Source: Bacteroidales bacterium
GTDB lineage: Bacteria; Bacteroidota; Bacteroidia; Bacteroidales; JAOZMU01
Assembly: GCA_029934165.1 (NCBI GenBank)
Contig: JAOZMU010000125.1
Span: forward strand, 1 to 8,377
DNA: 8,377 bases
Direction: 5' to 3'
The notes below the pieces were generated by a model that had not been told where the DNA came from, did no database searches, and was given only the letters and a program-made list of their open reading frames with translations. A program made the position numbers and the translations under genes. This document shows, piece by piece, positions 1 to 5,391 of this stretch (position 1 is its first letter; every line of letters starts with the position of its first letter).

Positions 1-21
1 ACTAAATCAGGCGTAAGCAAA

Positions 22-45
22 ATTATTAATTATTAATTATTAATT
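22..45. repeat. Short AT-only heptamer tandem repeat
   Basis: The 7-bp unit ATTATTA is repeated a little over three times without mismatch. It lies in the AT-rich stretch left of the terminator hairpin and is not part of a recognised gene. It contains stop codons in several frames. It may simply be low-complexity intergenic DNA, and no function is inferred. Confidence 0.5.
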
Positions 46-97
46 TTCCATTACTAAGAGTACTTAGTTGAACCAGATTTGCTTGGAGTTTTGTGAA

Positions 98-137
98 AAA
101 AAACCTGAATGTCTTTTTACTGACATTCAGGTTTTTT
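98..137 (-). terminator. Intrinsic terminator of the leftward gene pair, bidirectional in form
   Basis: Bases 98-113 and 122-137 form a perfect 16-bp inverted repeat (core CCTGAATGTC / GACATTCAGG) with an 8-nt loop, TTTTTACT. On the minus strand the hairpin ends in a run of eight T, and it lies 39 nt past the stop codon of the gene at 177-2504, so it fits as that gene's Rho-independent terminator. The plus strand also ends in six T, so it could stop rightward transcription entering from the left edge. The length and perfection of the stem make chance unlikely. Confidence 0.92.
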
Positions 138-176
138 AACAAGGTCAAAGACCAATTATTACGCAACCAGATATGC

Positions 177-2504
177 TTACTTCATTATCGAAAGTTTGCC
201 AGACACTACTGAATCTCCGATTTGGATACGGTAAGTGTAAATTCCAGTTTTCAGATTAGAAGTGTTAATTGAGAAATTTTGTTCGCCTTTATTCAAATTT
301 CCAATTTTCTCAGAATAAACCTTTTCTCCTATAATGTTGAAAATGTCGATGTTTACATTCTCGCTATTTGCTAAATTACAACTTACGTTAGTAATATCGG
401 CAGCAGGATTTGGATAAACTTTTACGTTTGCTACATTCTCAATAGAATTGATTCCAACATTCGAAAGTGTCGTAAAACTAGCATTCGATGCTTCGATTGC
501 AATATCGGTATTTCCTTCTACTGTTGCTTCAATTGCCACATAATAAGTCTGTTCGACATCAAAATCGGCATCTGGTGTTACAGTAATTTCTGTGCTACCA
601 CTATTTATTGTTGCCGTAAAAGCAACATCATCGCCACTTGCATCATCTTTTTTCAATGTGATAAGTGAAGCTGGGTCAGTAATTGGGTCATCATTAATAA
701 GTCTAACAGCCTCGCTAAATGTCAGAGTTACAGGCGCATCTAATTCAATATCTGACGCACCATCAACAGGCGAAAATTCTACTGTCGGCGTAACTACCGG
801 ATCTGTTGTTCTCAAAGTCGATTGCAAAACTAATTTAGAGTCTTCTTTTTGTACAAAAGTAACGATAGATAAATCGTCATATTCTTCGACATTTGTTGAG
901 CTTAAATCCACAGTATAGCTAAACTCTTGAGCAACACCGCTTTCCATTGGAGCTAATAGTTCTCCTTGGGCATCTGGAACCATTTTCATCATCACCCATA
1001 AAAACTCTGTTTCGCCGTTTGAGCCTACGTTTCCTGTTGTTTCATTTTCGATAACGGCAACTAATAATCTTAAATTCTCGAAAGGTAAATTGGTGTTTGA
1101 TTCTACTGAAACGTTAATGCTAATTGTCTGTCCATTAACTTCATAATCCGAAGTAATGTCTAAATAAGCTTCTTGGTCGTAGTTTTGGTCAAACATTCCT
1201 GCATTGAAATTGTTAGTATTTTCGTTAAAACCACCATTTATCCACATATCTGGAACTGCGTTTACACCATAATACATACGTCGTTCTCCACCCTCTTCTG
1301 TGTAATATGGGTCGCCAGGTACTGGCCAGCTCATTTGGTATTTTACGCAAGTAAACATATCTGGATAATTAGCAAGAACACTTGCAAGCGTTTCATTACC
1401 AGACACGCAAGGAGCGCAAGTTGAGCTAGTAAAAATTTCGTAGAGTGGCATTTTCTGAACACCATCGCCAACAACAGCAATCGATTTTTCGCAAATATCA
1501 TTGTAAGTGTTAAGGTCATCGTTTCCGTTTATGTTTGATACCCAAGCCTTTACAACATACCCGTCAACAGTTGCATTCCATGCTGTTTCGTGTGTAAAAT
1601 TGTAAGTTGCCAACATTTCGATACTTACACCACTAACACTTGCTGTTACGGCAGCATCATCGTCAATTTGATAATTTATATCAAAAGATGTAATCGTTTC
1701 TGTTCCAAAGTTTTCAATTAAACCTTCGATTGTATAAGGCGCACTTGCTACTGGAAGAAAATCGTCGTTTGTGATTTCATAAGCCGAAACATCATACAAA
1801 GGTTGCGTTCCGAAAATAAATTCATAATATACATTATCTTCAGTAGACGAGCTTAATTGCGAAGCATTATCAATATTTGGCGAACCTGCAACTTCAATAG
1901 CAGTAGAGCCATCTATTTGAATACCAAGTGTTAATCCGCACATCACAGCGTCAGCTGTTCGTTGGTCAACGATGTAAATTTTGTTCGTAGTTTCCTCGAA
2001 AACGATACTCCAATATGACCAGGAATCTGTTTGCCCAGGTATTGAATACGAGCTAAAAAATACCCAATGTTGTCGATTTGGTGCATCGCCAAAAGTTTTT
2101 ATCACAACATTATCATTCGCCCCATTTCCGTTTAATCCCCAAACACATACCGAGTTATCAGGTATTTCGGAGTTAGGAATTGAAACATTGGTAGTAGATG
2201 GTACATCTGTCGCACCTGTTGTGAATGTCAAAACACCTGTTGACGAGACAATGTATTGTGTTACAGCATTTCCGTTGAAGTCGAACGAAAATGGAATGTC
2301 TTGCACAGCCGACCACGTTGGCGTTGAAACTGCTGGTCCTAAGATAGATATCCAATCCTCTGGAATATATCCAGCAGGGTTTTCAACATCGGTGTTCAAT
2401 CCATTAGGATTTTGATAGACATGAAACTGTGGTAAATAGTAATACTGCGAAAACCCAGTAAGGGACAGTAAAACTAAAGCAATAAATAAAGTTAATTTCC
2501 TCAT
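177..2504 (-). CDS. Secreted Omp28-like (thioredoxin-fold) multidomain protein with T9SS type A sorting domain
   Basis: This 775-residue protein begins with a Sec signal peptide (about residues 1-19 or 20, charged MRK then a hydrophobic core ending GFSQ). Residues 24-232 look like an all-beta lectin- or nidogen-like module (GVLTF, WVFFSSYSI). Residues 238-345 look like a CARDB or fibronectin-type beta domain. About 352-565 resembles the Omp28-related family: TSSTCAPC places a thioredoxin-type CXXC at C363/C366, and VPDMW supplies the expected cis-proline at P418. Residues 571-680 form a Big_5-type Ig-like domain. About 685-775 is a T9SS type A C-terminal domain (VYPNP, then GIYTYRI, ending near KLSIMK), which directs export across the outer membrane and usually surface anchoring or release. 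From this I infer an extracellular or surface protein, possibly thiol-active or adhesive; the substrate is unknown. It lies 98 bp downstream of the PorE-like gene on the same strand, with its own -7 box. The start is the ATG directly before the signal peptide. The fold and sorting signal are fairly certain, the function is not. Confidence 0.9.
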   Translation of the reverse strand: MRKLTLFIALVLLSLTGFSQYYYLPQFHVYQNPNGLNTDVENPAGYIPEDWISILGPAVSTPTWSAVQDIPFSFDFNGNAVTQYIVSSTGVLTFTTGATDVPSTTNVSIPNSEIPDNSVCVWGLNGNGANDNVVIKTFGDAPNRQHWVFFSSYSIPGQTDSWSYWSIVFEETTNKIYIVDQRTADAVMCGLTLGIQIDGSTAIEVAGSPNIDNASQLSSSTEDNVYYEFIFGTQPLYDVSAYEITNDDFLPVASAPYTIEGLIENFGTETITSFDINYQIDDDAAVTASVSGVSIEMLATYNFTHETAWNATVDGYVVKAWVSNINGNDDLNTYNDICEKSIAVVGDGVQKMPLYEIFTSSTCAPCVSGNETLASVLANYPDMFTCVKYQMSWPVPGDPYYTEEGGERRMYYGVNAVPDMWINGGFNENTNNFNAGMFDQNYDQEAYLDITSDYEVNGQTISINVSVESNTNLPFENLRLLVAVIENETTGNVGSNGETEFLWVMMKMVPDAQGELLAPMESGVAQEFSYTVDLSSTNVEEYDDLSIVTFVQKEDSKLVLQSTLRTTDPVVTPTVEFSPVDGASDIELDAPVTLTFSEAVRLINDDPITDPASLITLKKDDASGDDVAFTATINSGSTEITVTPDADFDVEQTYYVAIEATVEGNTDIAIEASNASFTTLSNVGINSIENVANVKVYPNPAADITNVSCNLANSENVNIDIFNIIGEKVYSEKIGNLNKGEQNFSINTSNLKTGIYTYRIQIGDSVVSGKLSIMK

Positions 2505-2533
2505 TACTAAAAATTTAAGTTAAAACAATCATG

Positions 2534-2541
2534 CAAATATA
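2534..2541 (-). promoter_or_regulatory. Candidate -7 promoter box for the Omp28-like gene
   Basis: Read on the minus strand this is TATATTTG followed by C, a full match to the Bacteroidota -7 consensus TAnnTTTG. It would start transcription near 2529, leaving a leader of about 25 nt before the ATG. No TTG sits at the ideal 19-bp spacing; the nearest TTG triplets (complements of 2554-2556 and 2567-2569) give spacers of 12 and 25. A 7-bp inverted repeat (2544-2550 / 2560-2566) lies just upstream of the box. The match suggests the gene can be transcribed independently of the gene before it, but read-through is also possible because no U-tract terminator separates them. Confidence 0.5.
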
Positions 2542-2602
2542 CCCACTTTTGAACAATTAAAAAGTGCAATTAACAATTAATTAACAAAACCTAAAATAAT
2601 AT

Positions 2603-4612
2603 TTAATCATTATCTTTCTCATCTTTTTTTGGCTGCTCGAAAAAATTTGTTGCCGTAACCTGAAATTCTGTACGCCTGTTTATTTGATGCGCTATTTCTT
2701 TTTGTTGCTTGGTTGCCAAAGAGTTGATGAATTTTTCTGTCAAGACATCGTTCTCTTTCAAAAAACTATATTTCTCAGCTGCCCGATTATTCACAGTGTT
2801 TGGTAAATCTTCGCCATGTCCCTTCGCCTTTAGTCGTTTTGCAGATATATCTTTTTTAATCAGATAGTTAACCACCGACTGTGCGCGACGCAACGATAAA
2901 TCCCGATTTGACTTATCCGAACCACGAAAATCGGTATGAGAACGTATTTCGACAACAATGTTAGGGTTATCTTCCAGAGTTTCAATTAGTTTGTCGAGCG
3001 AAACCATCGACTCTGGACGTAAATCAGCCTTTCCCAAATCATACAAAATATTTGGCAATTCGACAGGTTTCGATGTCGGAGCCATCAACAAATTGACAAT
3101 GAGCGTTTTATTTTCGGTCAAACCTTTTGTAGATTCCTCGCCCTTGCCATTCAGGTATAAGTCTTTAGTAGAAAGCAGTTTATAGTCGGTTTCGGGAGTT
3201 AATGAAAAAGCAAATTCGCCTTTTTCATTCGTAGTATCACTAAGAATAGTTCCATCGCTGCCAGTTAGCTCGACAAACGCTTTTTCGAGAAAATATCCCG
3301 ATTCCTCGTCAGCTACCGTTCCTTCCATCTTAAAAACAAGTTCTGGCAGCTCAAATGAGTAAATATCGTCATTTCCTTTTCCGTCTTCTCGCGTAGAGGA
3401 AAAATAGCCTTTTTCTTCGGTACCTACAAAGAAAATACCAAAATCATCTGCCGATGAGTTCACAGGAACTCGCATATTTTCTATTTCCCATGAGCCTTTT
3501 TGTGGAGTGGCTTTGAAAATATCGTGTCCACCAATACCCACATGATAATTCGATGAGAAATATAACGTACCATCACTACGAATAAATGGAAAAACCTCGT
3601 CGCCTTCCGTATTTATTTTATTACCAATATTTTTGGGTTTACTCCAGTTTTCATCTTTAGTAGAGGTTCTGGTAACAAACCAAATATCTCTGCCGCCGTG
3701 TCCGCCATTCAACTGACCAGCAAAGTAAAGCGTAAGTCCGTCAGAAGATAAACTTGGATGCCCAATTGAGTAAAAAGCACTATCCGTAACAATCGTCAGC
3801 TCTTCGGCTTTGTTCCACAACTGCCCACTTTTTTTAGCACGGTAGATACGACACCCCAGTTCTTCTCGTTTATTCTTAATGCACCGTGTGAAGTACATGA
3901 TTTTAAACCGTTTATCGACAGTGGCAGAGCCATCGTCAAACTCAGAATTGACATCGCCAAAAAGAGGCACTGGAATACTCCATTTTCCTTTTCGGTCTTG
4001 TTTTGTATAAAAAATATCCGAGAAATTTGCACCCGAAGCATCGCTAAACTCGCTACCAGTAGTACCTTCGCGTGCAGAAGTAAAAACCAGTTCCGTACCT
4101 TTTTTGTTGACTACGGTTGGCGAAAATTCACTGTACTCAGAATTAAAAGCCGTGTAGTTTTTCACAATGTACCGTGTAGGCTCTTTTTGCCATTCGCTTG
4201 CTTTCTCAATAGATTCTAATCCCCTTAGAGCTACATTGTTATCTGGAACAAGCTCAAGATATTTTTCATATTGCTCTTTTGCATCGTCATAGTTTTTATT
4301 CATTCGTAACACCTCTCCATAGTATAAAATAGCGCGTGTATCTTCGTGCTTACTTTCAACTACTATTTTATACCAATTTTCTGCCTCCTGAGGAATATTA
4401 AGACGACGGTTACAATCGCCGATTTGAAAAGCGATATACATTTTTTCCTTCTTATTCTTAACCTTGGCATAGGCTTTTTTATACTTCTCAATCGCTGCAA
4501 AATATTCGCCTGCATCGTACAGTTCATCGGCATTTACCATGTATTTATTTTGAGCCTCAACACTCAATAAAGTTGCCATGACAATAGCAATAGTCATTAT
4601 TAATTGTTTCAT
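2603..4612 (-). CDS. PorE-like OmpA family protein (TPR, beta-propeller, CRD, OmpA domains)
   Basis: This 669-residue protein has a Sec signal peptide (about 1-20, ending SVEA before QNKY) without a lipobox cysteine. TPR helices span about 25-135 (YDAGEYFAAIEKYKKA; YDDAKEQYEKYLELVPD). PD40/WD40-like blades follow at roughly 162-185, 227-245, 284-313, 339-369 and 390-421, with repeated SSDGLTLYF- and GGHDIF-type motifs, making about five blades. A carboxypeptidase-regulatory-like domain covers about 427-510, and an OmpA C-terminal domain about 517-653. The OmpA part keeps the peptidoglycan motif NxxLSxxRAxxVxxxL (569-584) and the expected diaminopimelate-binding D561 and R576. Order and length match PorE of the type IX secretion system (PG1058 of Porphyromonas gingivalis), which links the T9SS to peptidoglycan. 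I infer a periplasmic, wall-bound scaffold. Bacteroidota also carry paralogues with the same architecture, usually beside PorP/SprF genes; none is visible here, so PorE is favoured but not proven. The following gene on the same strand encodes a T9SS cargo. Confidence 0.93.
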   Translation of the reverse strand: MKQLIMTIAIVMATLLSVEAQNKYMVNADELYDAGEYFAAIEKYKKAYAKVKNKKEKMYIAFQIGDCNRRLNIPQEAENWYKIVVESKHEDTRAILYYGEVLRMNKNYDDAKEQYEKYLELVPDNNVALRGLESIEKASEWQKEPTRYIVKNYTAFNSEYSEFSPTVVNKKGTELVFTSAREGTTGSEFSDASGANFSDIFYTKQDRKGKWSIPVPLFGDVNSEFDDGSATVDKRFKIMYFTRCIKNKREELGCRIYRAKKSGQLWNKAEELTIVTDSAFYSIGHPSLSSDGLTLYFAGQLNGGHGGRDIWFVTRTSTKDENWSKPKNIGNKINTEGDEVFPFIRSDGTLYFSSNYHVGIGGHDIFKATPQKGSWEIENMRVPVNSSADDFGIFFVGTEEKGYFSSTREDGKGNDDIYSFELPELVFKMEGTVADEESGYFLEKAFVELTGSDGTILSDTTNEKGEFAFSLTPETDYKLLSTKDLYLNGKGEESTKGLTENKTLIVNLLMAPTSKPVELPNILYDLGKADLRPESMVSLDKLIETLEDNPNIVVEIRSHTDFRGSDKSNRDLSLRRAQSVVNYLIKKDISAKRLKAKGHGEDLPNTVNNRAAEKYSFLKENDVLTEKFINSLATKQQKEIAHQINRRTEFQVTATNFFEQPKKDEKDND

Positions 4613-4714
4613 TTTAATAAATTTAGTTAAAGTTTATTGTAATTCTGTAATATAAATATCTGCTTGTAATTCAACACTTTGCGAAAAATTTAATGAATAA
4701 AGTTTAAACTATGA

Positions 4715-4722
4715 CAAATTTA
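4715..4722 (-). promoter_or_regulatory. Candidate -7 promoter box for the PorE-like gene
   Basis: On the minus strand this reads TAAATTTG, a full match to TAnnTTTG. Transcription would begin near 4710, giving a leader of just under 100 nt. A TTTG lies upstream at 4753-4756 but with a 30-bp spacer, longer than the usual 17-23, so the -33 half is weak or missing. The palindrome AGTTTAAACT (4701-4710) covers the predicted start point. It is the only full match to the -7 consensus within 150 bp of this start codon. Confidence 0.45.
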
Positions 4723-4962
4723 CGAAATAATTACGAATACTATGTAAAAGTGCAAATCACTTTCAAAGCTCGAAATAATCTATAAACAACTGTATTTATG
4801 ACTTTTACAAACCAGATACATTAATGAGATATATCACTAAATCGGTTTTCTGGACGCTTTACTTCATCTGCTCATTCAAAAATAAGGTAAGTACTCTTAC
4901 AAAAGTTCTTACGCTTTTTATTAACCTAAGTTGTTAATTCACAGCTTAAACGTTTCATAAAA

Positions 4963-5014
4963 AATAGGTCTTAGACCTTAGTCTATTAGTTTTCGCTTTA
5001 TAGCGATTGAAAAC
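4963..5014. other. Cluster of overlapping inverted repeats in the divergent intergenic region
   Basis: Three hairpins are packed into about 50 bp. AGGTCT and AGACCT (4966-4971 / 4973-4978) form a 6-bp arm pair around one base. TAGAC and GTCTA (4972-4976 / 4981-4985) form a second hairpin that shares the AGAC segment, so the two are mutually exclusive as RNA; AATAG / CTATT (4963-4967 / 4983-4987) can extend an outer stem. GTTTTCGCT (4989-4997) then pairs with AGCGA plus AAAAC (5002-5006, 5010-5014) around a TTAT loop with a TTG bulge. The cluster could be an operator, an RNA structure or chance; no protein or RNA family was recognised. Confidence 0.35.
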
Positions 5015-5391
5015 AAAAGGTTCTCGAATGGATTTTATGGAGAGTAGCTTTTTTTTCACTTTTGTTTAAATAAGTGTATAGTGCTATTATTCAGGAATTG
5101 TATATAGCTTACATTCAAGTTTTTAACAACTCTAAACGTATCGTTTATTCTTGCTCATTATAATATAATCTCTATTGTAAATTTTTTGAAATGTCAAACT
5201 ACGCGAAAAATAATTTACACACACAATTAAACCATTTTTTATTTTTTTAGTCATATAGGCAAGAAAGACAAAAAGAGAAATTCTGAAGATAATTTTTGCA
5301 GCTATTTACCTTAAAATCAATATAATATATTCAATAATAATTTATTTATAATCATAAAATTTGTATTAACACATTAATTAAATATTATAAA

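Larger units (their letters stand above)
4613..5391. other. Divergent intergenic region, 779 bp, no gene supported
   Basis: This strongly AT-rich stretch separates the leftward PorE-like gene from the rightward TonB receptor. It holds the -7 box for the PorE-like gene (4715-4722), a perfect 10-bp palindrome next to the expected start point (4701-4710, AGTTTAAACT), a hairpin cluster (4963-5014) and an eight-T run (5049-5056). No reading frame here has a recognisable protein. For the TonB receptor I see only imperfect -7 boxes with one extra base (TAATTTTTG at 5290-5298 as TA-n3-TTTG, and TAAAATTTG at 5355-5363), and neither has a TTG at the right spacing, so its promoter is not assigned. The leader directly before its ATG is A/T only over 16 bases, without a Shine-Dalgarno. 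Confidence 0.6.

Noticed and set aside
592..2415. Plus-strand open frames of 83-144 codons (592-918, 1173-1424, 1981-2415) and a minus-strand frame (2173-2355)
   Set aside because: They lie wholly within the Omp28-like gene, whose own frame has clear domains. The translations show no recognisable domain or start signal.
2958..4570. Open frames overlapping the PorE-like gene (2958-3185, 3998-4219, 4346-4570 plus; 3796-4041 minus)
   Set aside because: All overlap an intact gene with convincing domain content and look like by-products of its codon composition.
4701..4710. Perfect 10-bp palindrome AGTTTAAACT at the predicted transcript start of the PorE-like gene
   Set aside because: Several 10-bp palindromes are expected by chance in a window this size. 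It is mentioned only as context for the promoter.
4877..4884. Minus-strand TATTTTTG, a match to the -7 consensus
   Set aside because: The only TTTG upstream is 15 bp away, below the usual spacing, and it lies 265 bp from the PorE-like start with a better-placed box in between. A low-complexity match of this type is expected by chance.
53..4900. The 12-mer TAAGAGTACTTA occurs at 55-66 and, inverted, at 4888-4899, each inside a small hairpin
   Set aside because: A handful of shared 12-mers is expected by chance in an AT-rich 8-kb window, and the flanking bases differ.
4824..4937. Plus-strand 37-codon open frame in the divergent intergenic region (starts MRYITKSVFW, hydrophobic)
   Set aside because: It has no promoter at the right place, no ribosome-binding signal and no similarity I recognise. 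Frames of this length are expected by chance in 779 bp. A conserved reading frame in relatives would change this view.
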